A stretch of 64,000 nt of DNA from Chitinophagaceae bacterium UBA1953 (GCA_002336115.1 DDEN01000057.1:290806-354805), one strand, 5' to 3'; shown: positions 1 to 8,335, counted from the stretch's first letter. The notes: a model not told the origin generated them from the sequence alone. Program-made: numbers and translations.

Positions 1-205
1 TTGCTGTATCTGTTTTGTTGGCAAAGATTCGCACTGTTCCGTTTGAGCGGAATAAAGCAAGGTAAGGAGTAGCAGGATAAGTAGTAGTACCGTTTCCATA
101 TTTACCTGCCCAAAAACCAACAATTGAAGGTGCGGGTGTTTTTTCTTTTTTACACGAAGTCAGGGCACCTGAAATAAACACTAATGCAATTACGATTTTT
201 TTCAT
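1..205 (-). CDS. Lipoprotein of unknown function, C-terminus beyond the window
   Basis: The minus strand from the ATG at 205 reads without a stop to the window edge (68 codons). The protein starts MKKIVIALVFISGALTSCKK: a charged N-terminus, a hydrophobic stretch and a lipobox-like LTSC with the modified Cys at residue 18, so it should be exported and lipid-anchored. The visible mature part (GFWAGKYGNG, later YLALFRSNGTVRIF) suggests a small beta-rich, lipocalin-like domain, but this is only an impression. It is divergent from the ATPase gene at 374. The family cannot be named from this fragment. Confidence 0.7.
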   Translation of the reverse strand, partial: MKKIVIALVFISGALTSCKKEKTPAPSIVGFWAGKYGNGTTTYPATPYLALFRSNGTVRIFANKTDTA

Positions 206-280
206 TTAAAAAATTTAGGTTTAATGATAATGATGAGTGCGAAATTAATTTTCTAACAACACCTGTACAATACCCAAAAG

Positions 281-299
281 TGGTGATACCACTTCGTAG
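281..299. other. Short hairpin in divergent intergenic region
   Basis: AAGTGGTGATACCACTT forms a 7-bp stem with a 3-base loop between two divergent genes. No T-run follows on either strand, so a terminator is unlikely. An operator or a leader hairpin is possible. Confidence 0.3.
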
Positions 300-373
300 T
301 ATTTCCGTATTTTCATAATGAATAAAATTGGCGCATTCTTCAAATCAGTATCTTCAGTTTTAAAATAGAATCT

Positions 374-1930
374 ATGGCAGACAAAGAAAAATTCCTGCAG
401 AGTATAAAAGATGGTTACACATTCAAAGGCGAAACATTCCGCATTGGGCTTGGTATGCTTGATAAAGAAACAGTAGCAGGTGCCGATGTTTTTCTTGCAT
501 TAAAAACAATGAACCGACATGGTTTAATTGCAGGCGCAACCGGTACCGGTAAAACAAAAACATTACAGGTGCTTGCAGAGGGATTAAGTGATGCAAGTGT
601 TCCGGTTGTATTGATGGATATCAAAGGCGACCTCAGTGGTATTGCAGCAGCGGGAAGCTCTAATCCTAAAATTGAAGAGCGCATGAAACTGATGGGGATG
701 GAATACAAACCATCTTCGTTTCCCACTGAGTTAATGACATTAAGCTCTAATCAAAAAGGAGTACGTCTTCGTGCAACAGTGAGCGAATTCGGACCAATTC
801 TTCTGTCAAAAATTCTTGGATTGAATGATACACAACAAGGAATTGTTGCTATGATCTTTAAGTTTTGTGATGATAATAAAATGCCTCTGATTGATCTGAA
901 AGATTTCACAAAAACGATTCAGTACATCAGCGACGAAGGAAAAGATTCCATTGAAAAAGATTATGGAAAAATTTCCACTTCATCAACCGGAACCATTCTG
1001 CGCAAAGTAATTGAGCTACAGCAACAGGGTGCCGATGATTTCTTTGGCGAACCAAGTTTTGAAGTGGATGATCTGATGAAAATTGGTGATGACGGCAGAG
1101 GTGTTATCAGCGTAATACGTGTAATGGAACTGCAGGATCGTCCAAAGCTTTTCTCCACATTCATGTTAAGTCTGCTTGCTGAATTATACGCCAGCTTACC
1201 GGAAGAAGGTGATATGGACAAACCAAAACTGGTGATGTTTATTGATGAGGCACATCTTGTATTCCAGGAAGCCAACGAAGCATTACTACAGCAGATTGAA
1301 ACGGTGATTAAACTCATCCGTTCAAAAGGTGTGGGTATTTTCTTCTGTACACAAAATCCGCAGGATGTACCGGCAAGTGTACTTGCACAGCTTGGTTTAA
1401 AAGTGCAGCATGCGTTGAGAGCCTTTACTGCTGCCGACAGAAAAGTTATTAAGCAGGCTTCAGAAAACTATCCAACAACTGAATACTATGATATAGATGA
1501 ATTGCTCACACAACTTGGAATTGGCGAAGCATTCATTACAATGTTGAATGAGAAAGGCATCCCTACTCCACTTGTTCATACCATGCTTGTTCCTCCACGC
1601 AGCCGCATGGATGTATTAAACGATGCGGAAATAGATACATTGGTTGGCAAAAGCAAACTCGTAAAAAAATATGCGAACACTTTAGACAATGAAAGCGCTT
1701 ACGAAATCATCACTGCCAAATTAGAAGAAGCTGCTGAAAAAACAAAAGCTGCTGAAGAAGAAAAGCAACAGGCAAAAGAAGAGAAAAAAACGGCTGCAAA
1801 TGAAAAAGGCTTCTTCGATAACCCGGTTGTAAAACAGGTTGGGCGTACAGCAGCAAATATGATTACACGTTCTTTACTTGGTGCTTTGGGCTTGGGCGGA
1901 AGAAGCAGAAAGAAGAGCAGTTGGTTTTAA
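374..1930 (+). CDS. HerA/DUF853-family ATPase (YjgR-like)
   Basis: A 518-residue P-loop ATPase of the HerA/FtsK-like superfamily, subgroup DUF853 (YjgR). Walker A GATGTGKT lies at residues 54-61 and a Walker B-like IDEAH at 290-294. TQNPQDVP further on is the conserved sensor region of this family. After the ATPase core comes a Lys/Glu-rich, probably coiled-coil stretch (about 445-480) and a short basic Gly-rich tail ending in KKSSWF. Family proteins are annotated as helicase-like, but their substrate is not established; a role in DNA or protein remodelling is inference. It stands alone, with a hairpin terminator-like sequence directly downstream. Confidence 0.9.
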   Translation: MADKEKFLQSIKDGYTFKGETFRIGLGMLDKETVAGADVFLALKTMNRHGLIAGATGTGKTKTLQVLAEGLSDASVPVVLMDIKGDLSGIAAAGSSNPKIEERMKLMGMEYKPSSFPTELMTLSSNQKGVRLRATVSEFGPILLSKILGLNDTQQGIVAMIFKFCDDNKMPLIDLKDFTKTIQYISDEGKDSIEKDYGKISTSSTGTILRKVIELQQQGADDFFGEPSFEVDDLMKIGDDGRGVISVIRVMELQDRPKLFSTFMLSLLAELYASLPEEGDMDKPKLVMFIDEAHLVFQEANEALLQQIETVIKLIRSKGVGIFFCTQNPQDVPASVLAQLGLKVQHALRAFTAADRKVIKQASENYPTTEYYDIDELLTQLGIGEAFITMLNEKGIPTPLVHTMLVPPRSRMDVLNDAEIDTLVGKSKLVKKYANTLDNESAYEIITAKLEEAAEKTKAAEEEKQQAKEEKKTAANEKGFFDNPVVKQVGRTAANMITRSLLGALGLGGRSRKKSSWF

Positions 1931-1944
1931 TTGAATACAAATAG

Positions 1945-2011
1945 AAAGGCTGATGAGATAATTGTGACGGATGATACAAAATCTGTCGGAGTATGTTTCA
2001 TCAGCTTTTTT
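1945..2011 (+). terminator. Probable terminator of the DUF853 gene
   Basis: Arms around GCTGATGA (1945-1958) and TCATCAGC (1996-2007) can pair. A second inner stem (GACGGAT with ATCTGTC) lies between them, and a T-run follows. It begins 15 bases after the stop codon. The long loop makes it less certain than the other terminators here. Confidence 0.5.
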
Positions 2012-2022
2012 GTATTTCTAAT

Positions 2023-2208
2023 CTATTTTTTCAATTTTAGCCTACCATCTGCACCCAAAGCAAGTTTTTCTTCTGCAATTAAATGCTCAACTACCTTCCA
2101 CACTTTTTCTCTTTGCTTGCTTCCCATTTTATCAAGTGCAGCTTTTAATATAAACCCTTCGCCGGCAGAGTTATTAATGCTAAAGGGTTGACAACCTTCA
2201 GAAGGTTG
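2023..2208 (-). pseudogene. Possible truncated coding remnant
   Basis: The minus strand is open from 2208 to a TAG at 2023-2025. It encodes a soluble, protein-like sequence (GEGFILKAALDKMGSK, later EKVWKVVEHLIAEEK, ending LKLKK) with ordinary composition and no good start codon. The open frame begins inside a perfect 31-base palindrome at 2185-2215, where an in-frame TGA cuts it off. This looks like the C-terminal end of a gene whose front was lost, or a very short gene starting at the internal ATG. The family is not recognised. Confidence 0.35.
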
Positions 2209-2215
2209 TCAACCC
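2185..2215. repeat. Perfect 31-base palindrome
   Basis: Arms GGGTTGACAACCTTC (2185-2199) and its exact complement (2201-2215) flank a single central A. No T-run follows, so it is not a typical terminator. It abuts the broken minus-strand frame and resembles a dispersed intergenic palindrome. Confidence 0.8.
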
Positions 2216-2264
2216 TGAAAATTTTTTCTACTATTTATTCGTGTGTAAGCGAGTTGAATACAAA

Positions 2265-2305
2265 ACCAGATTTTATTGTTCAGGCAACCAACAAGGACTT
2301 AGAAA
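2265..2305. repeat. Dispersed repeat, copy A
   Basis: The segment running from ACCAGATTTTATTGTT through CAGGCAACCAACAA to TTAGAAA aligns with 23585-23629 with a few substitutions and a 3-base gap. Copy B carries a complete GTTGGTC/GACCAAC hairpin that is partly lost here. Both copies lie outside genes. Confidence 0.6.
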
Positions 2306-2326
2306 GTGATAACAGTTTTGAATAAC

Positions 2327-2363
2327 AAAAAAATCCCCCAACAAACGTTGAGGGATTTTCTTT
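2327..2363 (-). terminator. Terminator of isocitrate dehydrogenase
   Basis: On the minus strand the stem CCCTCAAC/GTTGGGGG (one wobble pair) with a TTT-containing loop is followed by a run of seven Ts, 16 bases after the gene's stop. Confidence 0.85.
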
Positions 2364-2378
2364 TATACGCTTTATAAA

Positions 2379-3611
2379 TTAAGCGAGTTTCTTCTGCAGG
2401 TTTGCATCAATTGCATCCAGGAATTCTTCTGTATATAAATAATGTTCACCATGATTTACTTTGTTGCCGTGAATACAAACAGCAAGGTCTTTAGTCATTT
2501 TACCGCTTTCAACTGTTTCAATACAAACTGCTTCCAGTGCATTTGCAAAATCAATGAGCGACTGGTTGCCATCTAACTTACCACGGAAAGCCAAACCTCT
2601 TGTCCATGCAAAGATGGATGCAATAGGATTGGTTGATGTTGGTTTTCCTTTCTGATGTTCACGATAGTGACGTGTTACTGTACCATGTGCAGCTTCAGCT
2701 TCCATTGTTTTTCCATCGGGTGTAATAAGTACAGATGTCATTAAACCTAATGAACCAAAACCCTGTGCAACAGTATCGCTCTGTACATCACCATCATAGT
2801 TTTTACAAGCCCAAACAAAGTTGCCGTTCCATTTCAGAGCACTTGCAACCATGTCATCAATCAAACGATGTTCGTAAACAATACCGACAGCTTCAAACTG
2901 TGCTTTGAATTCGTTTTGATAGATTTCTTCAAAAATATCTTTGAAGCGGCCATCATATTTTTTAAGAATAGTATTTTTTGTAGAGAGGTATAAAGGCCAT
3001 TTTTTGCTGAGTGCAATATTGAAACAGCTGCGTGCAAAACCAATAATACTTTCATCGGTATTGTACATGGTCATTGCCACGCCATCGCCTTTGTAATTAT
3101 ATACTTCAAACACCTGTGGTTCGCCACCATCTTCAGGAGTAAAGGTCATGGTTAATTTTCCTTTGCCTTTGATTACCGTATCTGTTGCACGGTACTGATC
3201 GCCAAATGCATGACGGCCAACGATGATTGGTGCAGTCCAGTTAGTAACCAGTCGTGGAATATTGTTGATTACAATTGGCTCACGGAAAACTGTACCATCA
3301 AGAATGTTGCGGATGGTTCCGTTAGGACTCTTCCACATTTGCTTGAGGTTAAATTCTTTTACACGGGCTTCATCGGGCGTAATGGTTGCACATTTAATAC
3401 CTACACCGTATTGCTTAATTGCATTTGCAGCATCAACAGTAACCTGGTCGTTGGTTTCATCTCTGTATTCAACACCCAGATCGTAATATTTAATATCGAG
3501 ATCGAGATAAGGAAGAATGAGTTTTTCTTTAATGAATTTCCAGATGATTCTTGTCATCTCATCACCATCCAGTTCTACAACCGGGTTGGCAACTTTAATC
3601 TTTGCAGCCAT
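2379..3611 (-). CDS. icd: NADP-dependent isocitrate dehydrogenase
   Basis: Converts isocitrate to 2-oxoglutarate and CO2 with NADP in the TCA cycle, in the cytoplasm. The 410 residues match the homodimeric type II (eukaryotic-like) family in full length, not the longer monomeric form. Visible family marks are NPVVELDGDEMTR at the N-terminus, WKSPNGTIRN (substrate-binding Ser/Asn) near residue 93, and the metal-binding IDDM region with DVQSD later. It has its own promoter (TATATTTGC at 3667-3675) and terminator, so it is transcribed alone. Aconitase, the preceding step, is encoded about 5 kb away on the other strand. Confidence 0.96.
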   Translation of the reverse strand: MAAKIKVANPVVELDGDEMTRIIWKFIKEKLILPYLDLDIKYYDLGVEYRDETNDQVTVDAANAIKQYGVGIKCATITPDEARVKEFNLKQMWKSPNGTIRNILDGTVFREPIVINNIPRLVTNWTAPIIVGRHAFGDQYRATDTVIKGKGKLTMTFTPEDGGEPQVFEVYNYKGDGVAMTMYNTDESIIGFARSCFNIALSKKWPLYLSTKNTILKKYDGRFKDIFEEIYQNEFKAQFEAVGIVYEHRLIDDMVASALKWNGNFVWACKNYDGDVQSDTVAQGFGSLGLMTSVLITPDGKTMEAEAAHGTVTRHYREHQKGKPTSTNPIASIFAWTRGLAFRGKLDGNQSLIDFANALEAVCIETVESGKMTKDLAVCIHGNKVNHGEHYLYTEEFLDAIDANLQKKLA

Positions 3612-3666
3612 CAGTTTGTCTTTTACTTGTTAAGAAATTGGTAGTATAGTCCTTGTTTTAAGGCCA

Positions 3667-3675
3667 GCAAATATA
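3667..3675 (-). promoter_or_regulatory. -7 element for icd
   Basis: TATATTTGC on the minus strand matches the Bacteroidota -7 consensus TAnnTTTG. It implies a leader of roughly 50 bases. No clear TTTG -33 box is visible. Confidence 0.55.
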
Positions 3676-3739
3676 ACCCCGGTTGATGAAATGATTGTTA
3701 GTTGAGGAAAAGTTCTTGTTGATTATAAGTATTAATTGG

Positions 3740-3900
3740 GGCTGTGGGCTGTAAAGCTATGTGCAACTACAGTTCCGGCTTTTCGCTGCAACTTGTCTGC
3801 CGTCAGGCAGGTTCGTCAACCACTGTAGGAGGGGTACAACCGCCAATAGGGTTTCCTCATTTCCGCTTCAATCCGGCAACCATTGAGCCAATTACTATTT
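3740..3900. other. Unexplained GC-richer intergenic segment
   Basis: This stretch is richer in G+C than its surroundings. It contains a CTGCC-GTCA-GGCAG hairpin (3797-3810) and other short self-complementary pieces. The open frame through it has no protein-like features. It resembles a degenerate intergenic repeat or a structured RNA, and its identity is unknown. Confidence 0.35.
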
Positions 3901-3904
3901 GCAA

Positions 3905-3942
3905 CAAAAAACCTGCAAGGTTTAAAAACTTTGCAGGTTTAA
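3905..3942 (-). terminator. Terminator of the threonine dehydrogenase gene
   Basis: The arms AACCTGCAA and TTGCAGGTT pair. On the minus strand they are followed by TTTTTTG, about 50 bases past the stop of the gene at 3994. Confidence 0.75.
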
Positions 3943-3993
3943 TTAATATCAATTCAACCGCTGCCGGGGCTTTTAGTCATTAACATGGTTTGA

Positions 3994-4932
3994 TTACAAA
4001 TTCTCAAACATATCTTTTGTCATAGCTGCAAGGTTGTATTCGGGTTTCCATCCCCAATCGTTACGTGCAACTGCATCATCAATACTTTGTGGCCAACTAT
4101 CGGCAATGTTCTGGCGGTAATCTGGTTTATAACTGATGTTGAAGCCGGGTTTATGTTTTGCAATTTCAGCCGCAATTTCTTTTGGTGAAAAGCTCATGGA
4201 TGAAATGTTGTACGAGTGCCGCACTGAAATTTTTTCTGCCGGTGCTTCCATCAGTTCAATGGTTGCACGGATAGCATCGGGCATATACATCATGGGCAGG
4301 TATGTATCTTCTTTCAAAAAACATTCATAACTGTTATCGGAAAGTGCATCATGAAAAATTTCAACGGCATAATCAGTTGTTCCGCCGCCTGGTGCTGATT
4401 TGTATGAAATCAAACCGGGATAACGCAGGCTACGCACATCCACACCAAAACGCTGGTGATAGTAATTGCACCAGAATTCACCGGCATATTTGCTGATGCC
4501 ATAAACGGTAACAGGTTCAATAATGGTTTGCTGCGGACAGTTTTGCCTTGGGGATGTTGGCCCAAACACTGCAATAGAACTTGGCCAATACACCTTTTGC
4601 AGTTTTTCTTCACGGGCTATGTCAAGTACGTTTAGTAAACCTGTCATGTTGAGGTTCCATGCTAGGTTGGGATTTTTTTCACCTGTTGCAGAAAGGATAG
4701 CTGCTAGGTGATAGATCTGTGTAATGTTCTGGCGAATGACCTGCACATGCAGCATTTCCTTGTTCATTACATCAAGGCTAACATAAGGGCCGGTGCCTTC
4801 GAGTAAAGGATTTTGTTCACGTAAATCAGAAGCAACCACATTTTGATTACCATACATTTTACGTAACGCCATTGTTAGCTCAACTCCTATCTGACCGGAA
4901 GCCCCGATTACAAGAATTTTATCTTTTACCAT
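3994..4932 (-). CDS. L-threonine 3-dehydrogenase, SDR (epimerase-like) type
   Basis: Oxidises L-threonine with NAD to 2-amino-3-ketobutyrate, the first step of threonine breakdown to glycine. The 312 residues form one extended short-chain dehydrogenase domain: GASGQIG at 10-16 binds NAD, and Ser118, Tyr143 and Lys147 (YGISK) form the catalytic set. The later segment with YPGLIS, APGGGTTDYA and YLPMMYMPDA is the signature that separates this short-chain threonine dehydrogenase from sugar-nucleotide epimerases. It is not the zinc-dependent Tdh of E. coli. No kbl gene lies beside it. It has its own promoter (4951-4959) and terminator. Confidence 0.88.
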   Translation of the reverse strand: MVKDKILVIGASGQIGVELTMALRKMYGNQNVVASDLREQNPLLEGTGPYVSLDVMNKEMLHVQVIRQNITQIYHLAAILSATGEKNPNLAWNLNMTGLLNVLDIAREEKLQKVYWPSSIAVFGPTSPRQNCPQQTIIEPVTVYGISKYAGEFWCNYYHQRFGVDVRSLRYPGLISYKSAPGGGTTDYAVEIFHDALSDNSYECFLKEDTYLPMMYMPDAIRATIELMEAPAEKISVRHSYNISSMSFSPKEIAAEIAKHKPGFNISYKPDYRQNIADSWPQSIDDAVARNDWGWKPEYNLAAMTKDMFENL

Positions 4933-4950
4933 AAATGCTTTTTTACATAT

Positions 4951-4959
4951 GCAAAAGTA
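4951..4959 (-). promoter_or_regulatory. -7 element for threonine dehydrogenase
   Basis: TACTTTTGC on the minus strand fits TAnnTTTG and ends 18 bases before the ATG at 4932. Confidence 0.55.
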
Positions 4960-5076
4960 AAGGCAAATGCGATCAATCGTTTGTGCAAAAAAATGAATGT
5001 TGAATGGTCAATAGTGAAAGCCGTACATCTTAATATACCTCCTACATCGTTACTTCATACATCCCACATCTTCTCC

Positions 5077-5085
5077 TACCTTTGC
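5077..5085 (+). promoter_or_regulatory. -7 element directly before kdsA
   Basis: TACCTTTGC fits TAnnTTTG. Its G lies four bases before the ATG at 5089, so transcription would begin at or next to the start codon (a leaderless mRNA). This supports the 5089 start over the longer frame from 4981. Confidence 0.6.
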
Positions 5086-5088
5086 TGC

Positions 5089-5904
5089 ATGGAAAAATAT
5101 TTACAGGATTTGTTTGCCGACCAGTCGTACGACGAAAAAAACTTTTTCTTAATAGCAGGCCCATGTGTTGTTGAAAGTGAAGAACTGGTAATGGAAGTGG
5201 CTGATAAAGTTTCAAGTATTTGTAAAGAACTGGGCATTCCATACATTTTTAAAGCATCGTACAGGAAAGCAAATCGCACAAGTGCTTCATCATTTACAGG
5301 TCTTGGTGATGATACCGGTTTATCATTGATTGATAAAGTGCGTAAAACATTTCAGCTTCCTGCAACCAGCGATATACATGCACATGAAGAAGCTGCAATG
5401 GCTGCTCCGTATTTAGATATATTACAAATTCCTGCATTCCTTTGCCGCCAGACCGATCTGTTACTGGCTGCCGCAGAAACAGGTAAGATTGTGAACGTGA
5501 AGAAAGGTCAGTTTCTCAGCGGACCATCGATGAAATTTGCTGTTGAAAAAATAAAGAAAGCCGGCAACGAAAAAGTAATGCTTACAGAGCGAGGAAACAC
5601 ATTTGGCTACACTGATCTTGTTGTTGACTACCGGAATATTACATGGATGAAAGAACTGAACGTTCCTGTTATTATGGATTGTACACATTCATTACAACAG
5701 CCCAACCAAACAAGTGGTGTTACAGGCGGCAATCCACAGTTAATTGGCACAATAGCAAAAGCTGCTATTGCAACGGGTGCTGATGGTTTGTTTATTGAAA
5801 CACATCCCAATCCTTCAGTTGCGTTAAGTGATGGTGCGAATATGCTGCAATTAGACAAATTGAAATCATTGCTTGAGCAATTAGTAAAAATCAGGCAGGC
5901 ATAA
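5089..5904 (+). CDS. kdsA: 3-deoxy-8-phosphooctulonate synthase (KDO-8-P synthase)
   Basis: Condenses phosphoenolpyruvate with arabinose 5-phosphate to KDO-8-phosphate for lipopolysaccharide inner core. Counting from ATG 5089 (MEKYLQDLF) the protein has 271 residues, normal for KdsA. AGPCVVES at 23-30 and KASYRKANRTS at 55-65 are the PEP/phosphate-binding signatures of the DAHP/KDO-8-P synthase barrel. The open frame extends upstream to 4981, but those 36 residues are not family-like and lie upstream of the promoter, so the start was set at 5089. It is a single gene with its own terminator at 5909-5935. Confidence 0.94.
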   Translation: MEKYLQDLFADQSYDEKNFFLIAGPCVVESEELVMEVADKVSSICKELGIPYIFKASYRKANRTSASSFTGLGDDTGLSLIDKVRKTFQLPATSDIHAHEEAAMAAPYLDILQIPAFLCRQTDLLLAAAETGKIVNVKKGQFLSGPSMKFAVEKIKKAGNEKVMLTERGNTFGYTDLVVDYRNITWMKELNVPVIMDCTHSLQQPNQTSGVTGGNPQLIGTIAKAAIATGADGLFIETHPNPSVALSDGANMLQLDKLKSLLEQLVKIRQA

Positions 5905-5908
5905 AATC

Positions 5909-5935
5909 AAAAAAGCTCTTAATAGAGCTTTTTAT
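5909..5935 (+). terminator. Terminator of kdsA
   Basis: AAAGCTCTTAATAGAGCTTTTT: the stem AGCTCT/AGAGCT with a short AT loop and a T-run begins 5 bases after the kdsA stop. Confidence 0.85.
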
Positions 5936-6060
5936 ATTTGGGTACATTATATTTCACAAGGTGAAAACCGGGCATAGTTATTGGATAAAAACGGGCCAAA
6001 TATCCTAACAAAAACTCAGATGTATTGTTCCTGTTCATGGTTGCACGAACCCCAAAAAAA

Positions 6061-7047
6061 TCAAACCTGGCTTGGCAGAATTCCAAACTCTTTTCTGAAT
6101 GCAAGAGAAAAATTACTGAGATTAGTATAGCCTAATTTCAAACCAACTTCTTTTACATTGTACTGGCCGGTAAGCAGCAGTGAACGAGCTTTCTGCATTC
6201 TGTTCTTCTGATAATATTCATAAATACCAGTACCATATACTTTTTTAAATGCGGTTTTTAACTTTGATACACTCATCCCCGCATTTTCTGCCAGCCACAT
6301 GATAGTGGGTGGCTGGAGGCTGAAATCCTTAACAAGCATTGATTCAATTTCCATAAGCTTGCTTAAATCAGCCGGTTTAATTTTCTTATGCGGCCGGTTA
6401 TTTGTACCCTGAAGATTTTTATATAAATGAGAAAGAAAATGCTCAAGCATCAGCATCACCCTGTTTTTTAAAATAAGATTATACATTGGGTGTGTACGGG
6501 ATATGTGAAACACTTCATTAAACAAAATTCTGTACTGGGCATCAAAAGGTTCAGGATGAGTAAGGGTATTATTGAACAACGTAAATTTTGTGAGCGACTC
6601 AAGCTCATCAAACCGATTAAGGTTTTCCTGAAGCCAGTTTTTGGGTATCAGAATATTAATTGTTTTAGAGTACGTCTCCTTTTTAACAATAAGATCCAGT
6701 TTATCGGTATTTGCAGTAAGAGTTACCCCAATTCGTTTTTCACTTTTATCTTCAAACACATCTCCGTCTTTGATAAATTTATACGACTCGTTGATTTTAA
6801 CATCATTAAAATGAATGGTACAATACAACTGGTCGTCGCTCAACCTTCTGAAAAGCACATCATTTTGATACTCAATTTCTGAAATCAGCGATTGCAAACC
6901 GTTTGGCAATTCAAGCGCTTTGTAATATCCCTTCCCAACTAAAGGAGGCAATTCTATAAAATCGTCAGCGGCAGGTACATGGAGTAATTCGGAGAGATAT
7001 TGAATAAATTCCTTATAATTTCCGCTTTTAAATTCAAGTTCCAGCAC
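6061..7047 (-). CDS. AraC-family transcriptional regulator
   Basis: A 328-residue regulator with a C-terminal AraC/XylS double helix-turn-helix (about residues 240-328: LAENAGMSVSKLKTAFKKVY, then EVGLKLGYTNLSNFSLAFRK). The roughly 230-residue N-terminal part is a sensing domain of unknown ligand. The start is a GTG at 7047 because a TAA sits just upstream in frame and no ATG is near. It lies 24 bases downstream of a paralogue of equal length, so the pair is probably co-transcribed. Targets cannot be told from the sequence. Confidence 0.88.
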   Translation of the reverse strand: MLELEFKSGNYKEFIQYLSELLHVPAADDFIELPPLVGKGYYKALELPNGLQSLISEIEYQNDVLFRRLSDDQLYCTIHFNDVKINESYKFIKDGDVFEDKSEKRIGVTLTANTDKLDLIVKKETYSKTINILIPKNWLQENLNRFDELESLTKFTLFNNTLTHPEPFDAQYRILFNEVFHISRTHPMYNLILKNRVMLMLEHFLSHLYKNLQGTNNRPHKKIKPADLSKLMEIESMLVKDFSLQPPTIMWLAENAGMSVSKLKTAFKKVYGTGIYEYYQKNRMQKARSLLLTGQYNVKEVGLKLGYTNLSNFSLAFRKEFGILPSQV

Positions 7048-7071
7048 AGTATAAGTTTATGTTGATAATAA

Positions 7072-8061
7072 TTAACTAACACTAAACTTGGATGGCTCTT
7101 GTTTCATATGCTTTTTAAATGCAGCAGTAAAGTTACTGATATTACTATAACCGATAATTTCTGAAACCTCTTTAACCGAATAATTCCCTGTTGAAAGAAG
7201 TTCGCCAGCACGCTGCATTCTTTTTTGCTGATAATATTCGTAAATAGGTACGCCAAAAACAGATTTAAAAAGTTTTTTCAGTTTGGTTGAACTCATTGTA
7301 GCTTTTCTGGAAAGCTCTTCAATTGATTTTGGTTTTACAGAAAAGTTTTCGACCAATATTTTTTCTATCCGCAAAACAGTGTAAATATCTTCCTGCTTAA
7401 TTACACTCTGAACATCAGCAAGCGATATTCTTGAATGAATACGTGTAAAAAAACGTTCCAGCAGTAACTGTACCCGGTTTTGAATGTAAAGCAATGGAAG
7501 TGGAGTATCTGGTTCTTCCTGCATAATTTCATTCATCAGTTCATAATAGACCTTATCCAAAGGCTCCATGTTAAGACTTCGGCTTTTAAGATTTACATAT
7601 GCCGGAAGAATATCATCAAACAATTCAACTCCCATCAGTTTCCCCAACCATTCTTTTGAAAGAAGGATGTCAACTGCTTTAAAAGTTGTTCCTTTTGTTC
7701 CATGATAATACCAGTCGAATAATGAACTGGTTAAATAGCCTACTGCAAGTTTTCCATCGTTTTGGCTTACAATATCATTCCCAATACCAATTGTGATTTC
7801 TTTTTCAATTGTAAGTTCATCAAAGCGTAGTGTATAATATTCCGAGAGATTGGCTTTACGGTGCAGCATCCAGTCCGTTCCAAAACGGCAGTTAAGAATC
7901 AGCACTTCTATCCCGTTAGCTATTTCAAGAACCCTTACATAGCCAATTCCAAGCTCAGCAGGTACAAACAGCCATCCATCTTTTATTTTAGTATGCAATT
8001 TTTCGGCTGCATCCTTCAAAAGATTACTGTAATGCGATTGAGTGTATTCAAAAGAAAACAT
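7072..8061 (-). CDS. AraC-family transcriptional regulator (paralogue of downstream gene)
   Basis: 329 residues with a C-terminal AraC-type DNA-binding domain (LSRKATMSSTKLKKLFKSVF, then EVSEIIGYSNISNFTAAFKK). It aligns end to end with the protein at 6061-7047: the same IYEYYQ(K/Q)(N/K)RMQ(K/R)A linker, and similar N-terminal positions such as the GYxxxLExxNG(L/I) segment. A tandem duplication is the likely origin, and the two proteins might form heterodimers or sense related signals. Starts at ATG 8061. No target operon is adjacent except the PspC-like gene upstream. Confidence 0.88.
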   Translation of the reverse strand: MFSFEYTQSHYSNLLKDAAEKLHTKIKDGWLFVPAELGIGYVRVLEIANGIEVLILNCRFGTDWMLHRKANLSEYYTLRFDELTIEKEITIGIGNDIVSQNDGKLAVGYLTSSLFDWYYHGTKGTTFKAVDILLSKEWLGKLMGVELFDDILPAYVNLKSRSLNMEPLDKVYYELMNEIMQEEPDTPLPLLYIQNRVQLLLERFFTRIHSRISLADVQSVIKQEDIYTVLRIEKILVENFSVKPKSIEELSRKATMSSTKLKKLFKSVFGVPIYEYYQQKRMQRAGELLSTGNYSVKEVSEIIGYSNISNFTAAFKKHMKQEPSKFSVS

Positions 8062-8116
8062 ACATTGATTGTAAATATGAAATTAAACAATCAAAAATTA
8101 ATTTACAATGATAAGA

Positions 8117-8335
8117 TTAATAACGTACAGGATTTCTTTTATTAAACCCAATTGATTGACGCAAATTCATCCAGAAAGCGATAAAGAAATAGATAAGCAA
8201 TGGCGATCCCATTGTAAGAAATGAAACATAAATGAAATATTTCCGGATGGTAATTGTAGATATTCCGAATTTTTCTCCAAACCAGGTACATACTCCAAAA
8301 ACATTCCATTCAATGATCTGGCGAAATCTGTTCAT
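8117..8335 (-). CDS. Small PspC-domain membrane protein
   Basis: From ATG 8335 the protein has 72 residues. It follows the PspC pattern: a short amphipathic start, VFGVCTWFGEKFGIS, then a long hydrophobic membrane segment (about residues 33-53) and a basic tail. PspC-domain proteins sit in the inner membrane and take part in envelope-stress signalling in other bacteria; the role here is unknown. The longer start at 8377 was rejected because a TATCTTTG promoter element (8356-8363) lies between the two starts. Confidence 0.72.
   Translation of the reverse strand: MNRFRQIIEWNVFGVCTWFGEKFGISTITIRKYFIYVSFLTMGSPLLIYFFIAFWMNLRQSIGFNKRNPVRY

Noticed and set aside
1931..2191. 86-codon plus-strand frame after the DUF853 gene
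   Set aside because: It has a non-ATG start touching the previous stop and no protein-like pattern; it overlaps the terminator hairpin, the palindrome and a more convincing minus-strand remnant.
3210..3644. 144-codon plus-strand frame
   Set aside because: It lies opposite the isocitrate dehydrogenase gene, which is complete and strongly supported.
3744..3983. 79-codon plus-strand frame
   Set aside because: It runs through hairpins and a terminator and has no recognisable composition or family.
4981..5088. Longer N-terminus for kdsA
   Set aside because: The extra residues do not resemble KdsA, and the promoter element lies downstream of that start.
5919..6104. 61-codon minus-strand frame overlapping the AraC gene end
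   Set aside because: No conserved pattern; it overlaps the kdsA terminator and the 3' end of the AraC-type gene.
6490..6882. 130-codon plus-strand frame
   Set aside because: It is antisense to the AraC-type gene and has the low-complexity look of a shadow frame.
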